Source of the DNA: Pedobacter sp. | GTDB lineage: Bacteria; Bacteroidota; Bacteroidia; Sphingobacteriales; Sphingobacteriaceae | Assembly (NCBI GenBank): GCA_008015505.1 | Contig: SSFR01000012.1 | Coordinates: 108,234-172,233, forward strand | Direction of reading: 5' to 3' | DNA length: 64,000 nt | In this document: positions 35,730-43,464 of the stretch, piece by piece | Layout of the letters: each line of letters starts with the position of its first letter | How positions within the stretch are numbered: position 1 is the stretch's first letter | The notes under the pieces: generated by a model | The model's input: the letters and a program-made list of their open reading frames with translations, nothing else | The model's database searches: none | Told to the model about the DNA's origin: nothing | Translations under genes and position numbers: made by a program

Positions 35730-36310
35730 CTAAACTAAGCATCAATACTCAAGTTTTAAATGATCTTGAAAAGCGCTTGAAAAAGGTTTTAAACGACATG
35801 CCAACCGTGATTGGTCAAGCTGCCGTAACACATTTTCAGGAAAACATTACCAAACGCCAAGGCGTACCTACGGGTGGTTCCTTCCAACGTTTCAAGGGGC
35901 GAATCTTTGAAAATAATCGCAATCGCGGCAAGGGTCTTTTGAATGATACTGGCAATATGGTCGACAGTATCAAAATCATCAGTCGGAGCGCGAATAGTGT
36001 TCATGTGGGTATTCGTGCTTCGGAAATTCCTTATGCCGAAGTTCATCAACAAGGCGGTAAAATTCCTGTTACCGATAAGATGCGCAAGTTTTTCTGGGCG
36101 AAACATTATGAGCATGCTTCTTCAGCTGGGCGTTCAAGAGGAAAGCGATCTATCTCAAGCAGTGGGGAAGCTAACTTTTGGAAAGCGATGGCTTTAAAAA
36201 AGGCAAATTCAAGCATCACTATTCCCAAGCGCCAGTTTATGGATGTGACCCCTGATTTAGAGAAAACTATTTTACGAACCATCAAAACAGAGATGAACCA
36301 AATTATCTAG
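35726..36310 (+). CDS. Virion morphogenesis protein (Mu gpG-like)
   Basis: 194-aa protein of the phage virion-morphogenesis/gpG family, which joins head and tail. Seen: FQENITKRQGVPTGGSFQ, LLNDTGNMVDSIKI, VHVGIRASEIPYAEVHQQGG and a basic C-terminal tail with SIRSSGEANFW-like text. It overlaps the MuF fusion by 4 bases and is followed by the gp37-like gene 5 bases on, in the usual Mu order. Confidence 0.82.
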   Translation: MTKLSINTQVLNDLEKRLKKVLNDMPTVIGQAAVTHFQENITKRQGVPTGGSFQRFKGRIFENNRNRGKGLLNDTGNMVDSIKIISRSANSVHVGIRASEIPYAEVHQQGGKIPVTDKMRKFFWAKHYEHASSAGRSRGKRSISSSGEANFWKAMALKKANSSITIPKRQFMDVTPDLEKTILRTIKTEMNQII

Positions 36311-36315
36311 AAGTT

Positions 36316-36819
36316 ATGCTATCACTTGCTTATCAAGCCATTAAAAAACGCTTAAATGACTTCATCCCAGAAGTAGCTGGACGCATTCATTGGTATAACA
36401 GCCTGTTAACTGACGACGATGCTGAGCCTGTATTTCAAACACCATCGCTCTTTGTTGAATTTGGTGAAACACAGCTTTATGAGCCAAAAGGTTATTCTAA
36501 TAAACAATTACAGGGTGGCAGGTTGACTTTTAGTATCCATTGTGTGGAGCAGTTCAACTATGACGACGACGCAGTCTTGAATGCTTTATCGATCACCGAT
36601 AAAGTGTACAAAGCTTTGCACAAACGAGACTTTAGGCTGTCCGAATTACCCGCGTTTGAATCGTTGAAAGGCACCCATAAAGACTGGGTGCTGCTTTCTA
36701 CGATTGTGAGAACTGCTGTTGCAGCTGATCACAAGCATGTGAATTTGGTGGATAGTGTGGTGAAGTTTGGGTGTGAGGGGATAGATGTCTCAACTTTATT
36801 ACAATGTACAACTCTTTGA
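36316..36819 (+). CDS. Gp37-like tail completion protein
   Basis: 167-aa protein resembling the Mu gp37/tail-terminator group, which ends or caps the tail. Seen: YQAIKKRLNDFIPEV, VFQTPSLFVEFGE, GGRLTFSIHCVEQF and DRVYKALHKRDF-like text (DKVYKALHKRDF). It ends the rightward late block and overlaps by 21 bases a small opposite-strand gene at 36799-37029. Confidence 0.65.
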   Translation: MLSLAYQAIKKRLNDFIPEVAGRIHWYNSLLTDDDAEPVFQTPSLFVEFGETQLYEPKGYSNKQLQGGRLTFSIHCVEQFNYDDDAVLNALSITDKVYKALHKRDFRLSELPAFESLKGTHKDWVLLSTIVRTAVAADHKHVNLVDSVVKFGCEGIDVSTLLQCTTL

Positions 36820-37029
36820 CATACCCCAGCAGAGAAGAAGCCAAGACGTAAAAGCGAGGACTAACGACACAATGAGAAGTGAATCCCACGTGAAGTTCCT
36901 CTTTGTACACATACTCTCCAGTCCACGAAGACCAAAAATAAAATTTTGATAAGGGTGCAATCCTAAAAATATAGAACAGATGGATGACACTAAGAATATA
37001 GTGAACAGCCAATTATATATGAATTCCAT
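36799..37029 (-). CDS. Small double-helix membrane protein, possible cargo
   Basis: 76-aa open frame with two hydrophobic segments (YNWLFTIFLVSSICSIFLG and SLLIVSLVLAFTSWLLL), between the late block and the early block. It faces away from the 37102-37431 gene, with a TATGAAAT/ATTTCATA dyad between them. Its frame overlaps the end of the gp37-like gene. Probably real because of its two clear membrane helices; role unknown. An overlapping longer frame (36698-37012) is weaker. Confidence 0.45.
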   Translation of the reverse strand: MEFIYNWLFTIFLVSSICSIFLGLHPYQNFIFGLRGLESMCTKRNFTWDSLLIVSLVLAFTSWLLLCWGMSKSCTL

Positions 37030-37059
37030 AGCAATGACATTTTTGTTTCTGCGAGTATA

Positions 37060-37082
37060 TATGAAATATTTTTAATTTCATA
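37060..37082. promoter_or_regulatory. Dyad between two divergent small membrane genes
   Basis: TATGAAAT, 7 bases, ATTTCATA: a perfect 8-bp inverted repeat in the 72-bp gap between the start codons at 37029 and 37102. A near-consensus -7 (CATATTTG) lies just before the 37102 start. A shared operator is the simplest reading. Confidence 0.45.
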
Positions 37083-37101
37083 GGAGAAGTGCATATTTGG
37101 A

Positions 37102-37431
37102 ATGTTTAAAGTAAATCCAATGATCCATTTTAAACATCAAACTATCATATATACTTGCGCAGCAATACCTTTCTTTATTATTTGGATAATAGGAGGACCT
37201 GAGGCTTTACTTCTAGCATTAAATAGAGCGGGAAGCTTCGCAGTGTTACTTGGTCGAGGGTTCATTGTCTGTTTCTATACAGTTATAACTGCTTTTTGCG
37301 TCTATGAAGCTATTCGACTTTACCTTAAATTAAAACGAGGAAACTGTATCAAAGAAGAATCACGCATTCTAATTACATGGACTACTTTCATATTGATTAT
37401 GATCTATAGATATTATTCAGTCCTATTCTGA
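37102..37431 (+). CDS. Small three-helix membrane protein, possible cargo
   Basis: 109-aa protein with three hydrophobic segments: TIIYTCAAIPFFIIWII, GRGFIVCFYTVITAFCVY and ILITWTTFILIMIY. A short basic loop (LKLKRGNCIKEESR) lies between the last two. It is placed between the late and early blocks, a slot where Mu-like prophages keep accessory genes. Superinfection exclusion or a holin are possible; no family is recognised. Confidence 0.5.
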   Translation: MFKVNPMIHFKHQTIIYTCAAIPFFIIWIIGGPEALLLALNRAGSFAVLLGRGFIVCFYTVITAFCVYEAIRLYLKLKRGNCIKEESRILITWTTFILIMIYRYYSVLF

Positions 37432-37482
37432 AACTGCTTCATAGTTTAACGAAAATCACTGTTGATATTTAAAATTACTCCC

Positions 37483-37749
37483 CTAAAACAATGTATACTG
37501 CTTCGGGTTCACGGGCTGTTGTTGTTCCCCCAACTCACGCAACTCCTTCTTATAATTGGTATTCAAATAACGCTGAAAAGTGCACAGGCTAATGTAAAAG
37601 CAAGGATAAATCACATTTCGATACGTACGCACCATCGGTACATCGGGCTTATGCATTTGCTCGTATAGTTCACACACCGCTTTCACCTTCAAAAGATAAT
37701 TTTTTCTCGTATACGCCATTTGCTCGTTTATTAGAGTCCTTTTGCCCAT
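37483..37749 (-). CDS. Small HTH-like phage protein at the end of the early block
   Basis: 88-aa basic protein at the downstream end of the leftward early operon. The segment PDVPMVRTYRNVIYPCFYIS and then LCTFQRYLN resembles a winged or simple HTH recognition helix. Its position matches where Mu keeps Mor and C, which activate middle and late genes, so a role at the 30692-30723 dyad is a fair guess. No further motif is seen. It overlaps the next gene by 19 bases. Confidence 0.5.
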   Translation of the reverse strand: MGKRTLINEQMAYTRKNYLLKVKAVCELYEQMHKPDVPMVRTYRNVIYPCFYISLCTFQRYLNTNYKKELRELGEQQQPVNPKQYTLF

Positions 37750-38354
37750 GTTTCTACAATCCCAACCTTTGTTTTTTTATAGCCCAATTCACGTAAATGT
37801 CTCCAATAAGCTTGTACCTCTTCATTGGTCTTACACTCTTGCTCACGTGTTTTACTATATCCGTTAGGGAAATGCCATTTGGCAGTTAAAATATTCTCTT
37901 TGGAGGCCACCGCCCATCGGCGTAATTCATTAATTCGATTAACTAGTCCACTGATGTTTTTTGGTGAAGCCCACCATTCATTACACTCAAAGTAGGCCAC
38001 TACCATTTTCTCAAAATCACATGTCTTTTGCAATGACAGCTGCTTCAGTAAAGCACCATCCTTCTTGCTCACCAAGTAGCTATTACCATATTTTTGCTTG
38101 TATGCATCACAAAATAGCGCCACACGCTGCCCTGCATTTTGTGCATCCTCAGCAGTCAAACTCAAACCAATTGCGGCGAATGCTTCCATATCTATTTTGG
38201 CAAAATCAAATTGTAAAACCTGTTTGATTTTCAACTCCTGAATAGCATTTAAAGGCTTCTTAAACGAGTTGGTAAAACTTCTTAAAACACCGTTTTCGTA
38301 AATCAGCGTTAAAGAACCCTGTAGTTTTTTAGATGAGAGTATGAGTTGTTTCAT
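37731..38354 (-). CDS. Conserved phage protein of unknown function, early block
   Basis: 207-aa protein. Lysine-rich N-terminus (LILSSKKLQGSLTLIYENG), then EGFAAIGLSLTAEDAQNA-type text (here MEAFAAIGLSLTAEDAQNAG) and a C-terminal segment EVQAYWRHLRELGYKKTKVG. I know similar early proteins in Bacteroidetes Mu-like prophages but no assigned role. It follows a family C repeat that separates it from the Gam-like gene. Confidence 0.5.
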   Translation of the reverse strand: MKQLILSSKKLQGSLTLIYENGVLRSFTNSFKKPLNAIQELKIKQVLQFDFAKIDMEAFAAIGLSLTAEDAQNAGQRVALFCDAYKQKYGNSYLVSKKDGALLKQLSLQKTCDFEKMVVAYFECNEWWASPKNISGLVNRINELRRWAVASKENILTAKWHFPNGYSKTREQECKTNEEVQAYWRHLRELGYKKTKVGIVETWAKGL

Positions 38355-38367
38355 AGATTTAGTGTTG

Positions 38368-38466
38368 TTGTCTGAACTGTGATTCTTTTGATTAGATGAT
38401 CTATATGAAAGGGTCCAATACGTATCACATCAATCACTATGATCAAAAGAATCACAGTTCAGACAA
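38368..38466. repeat. Long palindromic repeat, family C copy 3
   Basis: TTGTCTGAACTGTGATTC and its complement bound a 99-bp element; the arms (TTGTCTGAACTGTGATTCTT and the reverse) match over about 23 bases. Lies between two early genes. Best-preserved arm pairing of the three copies. Confidence 0.8.
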
Positions 38467-38892
38467 TTACGCTGCCTTAACAGCCAAAATTTCCTTGATT
38501 TCTGCACTATAGTTGATGCATCCCATGAGTTGGTTCAAGGTTGAACTTTTACTAGCGGCTACTTCCTTGTCAGCAAATTTTACTTCCACCAGCTCACCAA
38601 AACCATCGTCAATTAACTGCTCTAACCATTTTAGAGTCACTTTTTCTTTAGCAAAGTCTGCTTTCAACTGTGACCTTCGCTCGATTTTGATGCCGTTTGA
38701 TAGTGTTAACAGGTTGCCCTTGAATTGGTCTTCATTTTCATGTGCATAAGCCACAAGTAGCGCTTTATAGCGATCCACATTTGCTTTAGCTTCCTTCATT
38801 TTGTCGTTAAACTGCTGGTACAGGGCCGTCAGTTCGTCGATGGTGAGCGTCTGAGTTGGGCTCAGTTGCGCTGATTTTCTTGTTTTGATCAT
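38467..38892 (-). CDS. gam: Mu Gam-like DNA-end-binding protein
   Basis: 141-aa protein with a helical N-terminus (TIDELTALYQQFNDKMKEA), a YKALLVAYAHENEDQF turn, a beta segment (LLTLSNGIKIERRSQLKAD) and a C-terminal part with LKWLEQLIDDGFGELV. This matches the layout of Mu Gam, which binds double-strand ends and protects phage DNA from nucleases, and is shorter than Mu Gam (about 174 aa). Early-block position fits. A stem-loop lies just upstream and a family C repeat just downstream. Confidence 0.6.
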   Translation of the reverse strand: MIKTRKSAQLSPTQTLTIDELTALYQQFNDKMKEAKANVDRYKALLVAYAHENEDQFKGNLLTLSNGIKIERRSQLKADFAKEKVTLKWLEQLIDDGFGELVEVKFADKEVAASKSSTLNQLMGCINYSAEIKEILAVKAA

Positions 38893-38911
38893 TATTTGGT
38901 TAATTGGTTTG

Positions 38912-38958
38912 AACCCAGCCGTAGCTACGAACTACGGCGGTGGCACGTGCGCTGGGTT
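38912..38958. repeat. Palindromic hairpin element (family D) behind an early gene
   Basis: Outer stem AACCCAGC/GCTGGGTT (8 bp, perfect), inner stem GCCGTAG/CTACGGC (7 bp) and a GCACGTGC palindrome. Its right edge meets the stop codon of the 38958-39260 gene. Similar in build to 25841-25872. It may terminate or attenuate early transcription. Confidence 0.6.
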
Positions 38959-39260
38959 TATAGTTTGGGGTCAATTTGGGCCATCAGCTTTCGAGCTACA
39001 TTAGTCTCGTAAACCCAGCCTTCTTCCACCCAATAGTTTTTAAAATGCCAGCTAAATGCCCTGCATTCCTTATGCGTCAGGGTGAGGTTGCTGCTCTGGC
39101 GAAAGGGAGTCTTGAGTTTTCGGTCCATTTTTAAAAAGATGTCACAAAGCAGCTCTTGGGCGATGGTTTCTAGGTCATTATCTGGGGTTTCACTAATGAT
39201 ATTATGCTGGAAGTAATAGAATAATGCCTCTAGTTGTTGGTCGTTTAGTTTGAGTGTCAT
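38958..39260 (-). CDS. Conserved small early protein, unknown function
   Basis: 100-aa, mostly helical (LKLNDQQLEALFYYFQHNI, IAQELLCDIFLKMDRKL, KECRAFSWHFKNYWVEEGW). No catalytic motif. It lies between the RecA-like ATPase gene and the Gam-like gene on the early strand. Confidence 0.5.
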   Translation of the reverse strand: MTLKLNDQQLEALFYYFQHNIISETPDNDLETIAQELLCDIFLKMDRKLKTPFRQSSNLTLTHKECRAFSWHFKNYWVEEGWVYETNVARKLMAQIDPKL

Positions 39261-39295
39261 AAATCGTTAGTTTATCATTTAATTCAGGGAAACGC

Positions 39296-39919
39296 CTATC
39301 TATTCATCCATCCATGATGCCTTTTGGCGCCATCCTCCCAAATAACATAAGGCGCATTGCCACCATATCTACTTCGTGGGAGTACCACATACCGGTCTAC
39401 ATAAATTTTTACATCACACATGTATTCAATATCCTTGCCTGCACTACTTTTTGGTCTTCGGTTATCGCTCCAGCTCACAAACACTAAGACCGTCTTTTTA
39501 CATAATTGATCAAGCACTTTATACTCCTCCGCTGTCAAGCGCATGTAGTCGATACTGTCAATGATAATGGCCGCATGCTTTGTCCGTTTTTTAAGCACAG
39601 TCAATAGGGTTTTAAAATCCATATCAACGCCTAGTAATACCTTATTGCCTACTTCCTTCATAGCGTTTCTTGCGAAACACTGCTGCAAACTGCTGCTAGC
39701 ACCTTGCTCCCGACTTACATACAACACTTTGCCAAACCCACTTAGATACTTGGCCAATTGCACTGAGAACTCCGTTTTCCCCTCACCACTTTTTCCATAA
39801 ATCAACCACCTGCTGTTACGCTCAGGCGATCCGAAACTATCTTTCCATACCCCTCCAAAATCTAGCTCGCAATATTGCTTTTTCAAAAAACTGCTCGTTT
39901 TTAATATCTGTACCTTCAT
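39296..39919 (-). CDS. RecA-like P-loop ATPase of the early block
   Basis: 207-aa single-domain ATPase. Walker A GKSGEGKT at 42-49, then LSGFGKVLYVSREQGASSS, and Walker B AAIIIDSIDY at about 116-125. C-terminal part with CDVKIYVDRYVVLPRSRYGG looks like the DNA-contact end of the RecA fold. It is distinct from the MuB-like gene next to it and not a duplication of it. Relatives occur in Bacteroidetes Mu-like prophages, but their job is unclear to me; recombination or target handling is a guess. Confidence 0.75.
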   Translation of the reverse strand: MKVQILKTSSFLKKQYCELDFGGVWKDSFGSPERNSRWLIYGKSGEGKTEFSVQLAKYLSGFGKVLYVSREQGASSSLQQCFARNAMKEVGNKVLLGVDMDFKTLLTVLKKRTKHAAIIIDSIDYMRLTAEEYKVLDQLCKKTVLVFVSWSDNRRPKSSAGKDIEYMCDVKIYVDRYVVLPRSRYGGNAPYVIWEDGAKRHHGWMNR

Positions 39920-39984
39920 AATTATTTAGAAAACACACTCAAGATGAGTTTAAAACTCGGCCAACCTGTTCAAGTGTAGACCCT

Positions 39985-40920
39985 TTAGCTCTGTGTTGTG
40001 GTTGTTGAATTTCTATTTGCTTTAATCCCCATAATCTTACGTTTCACGCCACGCATGTCCCCAAATCCTTGGGCTTTCGATAAACTATTCACTGTACTAG
40101 CGGTAGCATCTGCTTCAATACCATTTGCAATGGCAATTGCCGCAGCCATCTCTTTAAGCACCTGATATCGATCATTTGCCAATACAGGTAATACCTTCTT
40201 AAACTCCTTGCCATATCTCGAAAAAAACTCTACGTACCCCATTCTTTTATTTCGAATGCCTCGTTCCAAACGATGCTTTAATCCATCAGCACCTACCATA
40301 TAAAATCCACATACTGTATCTAAAGCATTGTACATACGCTTCAACACCAACAGTGTACCATTATCCAAGTCGCCCGCCTCATCCAGAATGAGCAGCGGTC
40401 TATCCATACTTTCTAGCGCGTAGATGGCATCATTTAGTACTTCATCTATCTTACCATGATCACCAACACCTACCGCTCTACCTAAAGCCCTAATGAAACT
40501 ACTTTTCGTCCCATTAACCGATCCATCGATATAAAACACAGCCTTATTTTGCCTCTGATAGGCTTTACACGCCCATGTTTTACCAATGCCCGCTTCATCA
40601 ACCAATATGGCTGTCAGGCTCTCACGCTGGCAAGCACCCAATTGATTATTGATATAGGTATATACTTCTGTTTCGGCTGTTACCCATTGTGCATCAGCAT
40701 GTTTACTAAATCCTACTACTCGGGCAAAGCGCACCCACTTGTTCATTCCTATCAAGCCAGGGCGATTAAGCCAATTCTTCCTAAATAAATTGCTCATATC
40801 TTCTGCCTTAAACCCAAGCGTACGTGCATATTCGCTCTGGTTAAATCCACTGTTTACAAACTGATCATACACTAAGTCTGTAATTTTCATCTTATCTAAT
40901 TCGCCAAATTCTATTTTCAT
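39985..40920 (-). CDS. MuB-like transposition ATPase
   Basis: 311-aa AAA+ ATPase that binds target DNA and activates the transposase. N-terminal HTH (FNQSEYARTLGFKAEDMSNL) at 20-40, Walker A DEAGIGKTWACK near 110, Walker B PLLILDEAGDLDNG near 175, and sensor text MVGADGLKHRLERG. C-terminal helices carry an AKQGF-like basic part. It lies 64 bp behind the transposase with a family B repeat between them, as in Mu's A-B order. Confidence 0.9.
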   Translation of the reverse strand: MKIEFGELDKMKITDLVYDQFVNSGFNQSEYARTLGFKAEDMSNLFRKNWLNRPGLIGMNKWVRFARVVGFSKHADAQWVTAETEVYTYINNQLGACQRESLTAILVDEAGIGKTWACKAYQRQNKAVFYIDGSVNGTKSSFIRALGRAVGVGDHGKIDEVLNDAIYALESMDRPLLILDEAGDLDNGTLLVLKRMYNALDTVCGFYMVGADGLKHRLERGIRNKRMGYVEFFSRYGKEFKKVLPVLANDRYQVLKEMAAAIAIANGIEADATASTVNSLSKAQGFGDMRGVKRKIMGIKANRNSTTTTQS

Positions 40921-40950
40921 AACATTTGATTTTTAATAGTATTCAATTTG

Positions 40951-40983
40951 CCTCCCTCCTTCGGAGAGGGCCGGAGTGAGGCT
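40951..40983. repeat. Short palindromic repeat, family B copy 4
   Basis: CCTCCCTCCTTCGGAGAGGGCCGGAGTGAGGCT, in the reverse direction to copy 2. It begins directly behind the transposase stop and ends just ahead of the MuB-like gene. It sits inside the early operon, so it does not end all transcription. Confidence 0.7.
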
Positions 40984-40984
40984 C

Positions 40985-43153
40985 TTAATAAAATTCTTCT
41001 AGTGCTCGCTCTGCTACAGTTTTCTTTTTAATAGATTTTGAGAACTCAACCTTTTCCAAAAGCTCAGTTTCACCCTGTGAGTTATGTACACCTTTAACCA
41101 TATTTCGACCCACACAAAGCATCTGGTAATCTAATTGCTCGTCTACTTCATCATTCCCCATAACTCGCTGCAATACATCTAGCCCTTTAGCGGTTTCCAT
41201 TTCCCAACTATTAATTGACTCAAGCATGACATGCTTGCGTTGCGTTAGCTCTTTTAACGCCAAGCCACTTTCTCTAGTAGCCTCGGCAAAACTCTTGTGT
41301 GCTTTCACCGTCCGATTACATGTTAGTAGGTAAGCACCTTCAGGCGTATATAAATCCGCTGCGGTCGCATCCCACCGTACCTCAACCAATAGATTACCCG
41401 TGTAACCCAATTTTCGATTGATATTGTCCAGCTCCGTATCCCAATTCGCAATAGTAAACTTGTGCTCAACCCCTTTATGCTCCACATTCACAAAGCCACG
41501 CATACGTGCCAAGTCAACCGTGGTTACATGGCCATTTACATAGCGCAATACTGTTGGCTCCAGAGGTTTTAGCTCAGGATGCCTACGTTCAAACCGCTCC
41601 AATCTGCTCAAACCATCTATACCGATCTGACTATTCCATTGCTCCACCATTTGCATCGCTTGCGTATAAGCCTCATGTTTGGTCGGCAAATCCTTCACCT
41701 TCATGTCATCCGTATTGCTCTTGAAATCAATGCTGTGTGCATTAAATTGACCAGACCAATTATCAAACTGACGCGCCAAGTCATTCATTAGCCGTACGAA
41801 TAGCTCAGCAGAATTTTCTTGTGAATTCCCCGGCTTTATCGTTCTCACTTTAGTAAATAACATTCCAAATACATTTTTAACCTCTGCTTCCTGAAAAGCC
41901 CCACCATTATCTGTCAGTACCTCCATTGCACCATAGCCACTACTTGTTTTTAAGGCCATCTGTAAAGCTTTAAGTACATGTGTCTTGGTTTCAGCGCCCC
42001 GATGATGATCTGCCACACTATGACCTAACAATAAGCCACTCGCTACATCAAATACCCGAGTCATGTATAGAGTAGCGGGTTTGCCATCTTTGTTATAGGC
42101 AAGCTTCAAGCCCGAACCATCCATCACCCACATACTGCCAGCATACTCCAAAGGCTTAGCAGGTACATACGTTTGAAACTTTTTATTAAAATAATCGTAC
42201 CCATGTCTAGCCCTGCCCATCTTCATCTTGCCACTATATCTGTTTGTATGAGCCGAAAAAGTCCGATATGAAATGGGGCTAACTCCCAATCGAGCCACAG
42301 CAGGTAAATAATATTTGTCGTATAAACTCTGCTTAAACTCCTTCCCAGCATTAAACCGATTCATAAAAGCATTATAAATCAAGGTCTGATGCACATCAAA
42401 AGCCATCACTTCGCCCGTAAGCTCATCTACCAGTTCTACCGATCCAACCACCGATGCATTCCTATTACCATGCCCACCATGAATAAAAAACTCGTATTGC
42501 TCTTCTAACGTAGTACATGCTTCAAAATCGGCCATCTTATTGCGCAAGCCATTTGCATTCTTTATTCGCATGCCTTCTAACTGTTTTTCTGCCAATAGCC
42601 CTGCCATAGCTCGAAACAAATCCCCTTTATTGTCTAGTCCAAATTGTACCCATCGTTTATCTCTCAATATGTCCGATAATAATTTTGCATAAGCCCAACT
42701 TTGCGCCAATATTTGAGCACGTTCTGCATTTACTCGTCCACCTGTCTTAAACATGTAGAAAGTAAACACTTCGGGGTTTAAGTACTCAGCCGCCGCATAC
42801 TCCAGTTTCAACCGCGCGCAAGCCATCACATCTGCATTACTACACAATTCTCTCCCCATGCGCAACAATTCTGCTTCATTAGCCAACTTTTCCTGATAAA
42901 AATTGGGTGCTTTATTCGGTACACGTTCATAATCATAATAAAACGCCCCATCCATTCGGGCCCAGCGCCAACTCTTAGCACAATCAGGCAAAATATCTAG
43001 CCTACGAGCGCTCAACGGAAGATTGTTTTTATACAACACTCGAGCAACACGTAAATAATCTGTATTTACTGCGCACGACCGTACCAAATAACCCTCATTA
43101 AGCCAGATTGTGCGCTTATCTCCGTATTGTTTGATGACGATGTCTCGTGTCAT
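40985..43153 (-). CDS. Mu-like transposase A (DDE integrase)
   Basis: 722-aa transposase. The catalytic core shows WVMDGSGLKLAY (first Asp, about 344), VLTDNGGAFQ (second Asp, about 413) and NSQENSAELFVRLMND (Glu, about 449), as in MuA. The N-terminal third would bind the phage ends; the C-terminal part has a DUF-like beta region and helices that would contact MuB. No premature stop is seen. The gene follows a Ner-like regulator and starts the early operon. Confidence 0.94.
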   Translation of the reverse strand: MTRDIVIKQYGDKRTIWLNEGYLVRSCAVNTDYLRVARVLYKNNLPLSARRLDILPDCAKSWRWARMDGAFYYDYERVPNKAPNFYQEKLANEAELLRMGRELCSNADVMACARLKLEYAAAEYLNPEVFTFYMFKTGGRVNAERAQILAQSWAYAKLLSDILRDKRWVQFGLDNKGDLFRAMAGLLAEKQLEGMRIKNANGLRNKMADFEACTTLEEQYEFFIHGGHGNRNASVVGSVELVDELTGEVMAFDVHQTLIYNAFMNRFNAGKEFKQSLYDKYYLPAVARLGVSPISYRTFSAHTNRYSGKMKMGRARHGYDYFNKKFQTYVPAKPLEYAGSMWVMDGSGLKLAYNKDGKPATLYMTRVFDVASGLLLGHSVADHHRGAETKTHVLKALQMALKTSSGYGAMEVLTDNGGAFQEAEVKNVFGMLFTKVRTIKPGNSQENSAELFVRLMNDLARQFDNWSGQFNAHSIDFKSNTDDMKVKDLPTKHEAYTQAMQMVEQWNSQIGIDGLSRLERFERRHPELKPLEPTVLRYVNGHVTTVDLARMRGFVNVEHKGVEHKFTIANWDTELDNINRKLGYTGNLLVEVRWDATAADLYTPEGAYLLTCNRTVKAHKSFAEATRESGLALKELTQRKHVMLESINSWEMETAKGLDVLQRVMGNDEVDEQLDYQMLCVGRNMVKGVHNSQGETELLEKVEFSKSIKKKTVAERALEEFY

Positions 43154-43170
43154 GTTATTTTAATCCTGAT

Positions 43171-43383
43171 TTAAATAATATCATTGTTGAATAACTCAGT
43201 AGCAATTTTTTCTGCTTGCGCTTTACGCTTCATTGCCAACAAACGCAATGCCTCGACAATACCATTATCCGTCTTTCCCTTTCGCATCGCATCTGTAACC
43301 ACACTGCGACTAACACCCAACAGCTCAGCTACATTTTTCATGTCATTTCGTTTTAAGTATTTTTTTATTTCCACTTTATCCAT
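43171..43383 (-). CDS. Ner/Cro-like small DNA-binding regulator
   Basis: 70-aa protein starting MDKVEIKKYLKRN, with an HTH in NVAELLGVSRSVVTDAMRKG. It fits the Ner slot between the repressor and transposase, where Ner shuts off early genes. The longer frame up to 43470 would overlap the promoter region; the ATG at 43383 is preferred. Confidence 0.7.
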   Translation of the reverse strand: MDKVEIKKYLKRNDMKNVAELLGVSRSVVTDAMRKGKTDNGIVEALRLLAMKRKAQAEKIATELFNNDII

Positions 43384-43425
43384 GTTTTTACCATTTTTTA
43401 ATAGTTTTACACCAGTTGCTACACT

Positions 43426-43449
43426 ACAAATATAAACGAGATATATTGT
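43426..43449. promoter_or_regulatory. Early promoter/operator between repressor and Ner-like genes
   Basis: A leftward TATATTTG (43427-43434, minus strand) is a perfect -7 element for the early operon. An imperfect dyad overlaps it: ACAA-ATATA, 6 bases, then ATATA-TTGT. The gap between the divergent ATGs is only 81 bp. The best reading is the operator where the repressor and Ner compete. No -33 element is obvious. Confidence 0.55.
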
Positions 43450-43464
43450 ATAGTCTAAATAATT

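Noticed and set aside
36698..37012. 104-codon minus-strand frame overlapping the gp37-like gene end
   Set aside because: It overlaps a well-supported plus-strand gene for more than 100 bases and its sequence is less coherent than the 76-aa frame at 36799-37029.
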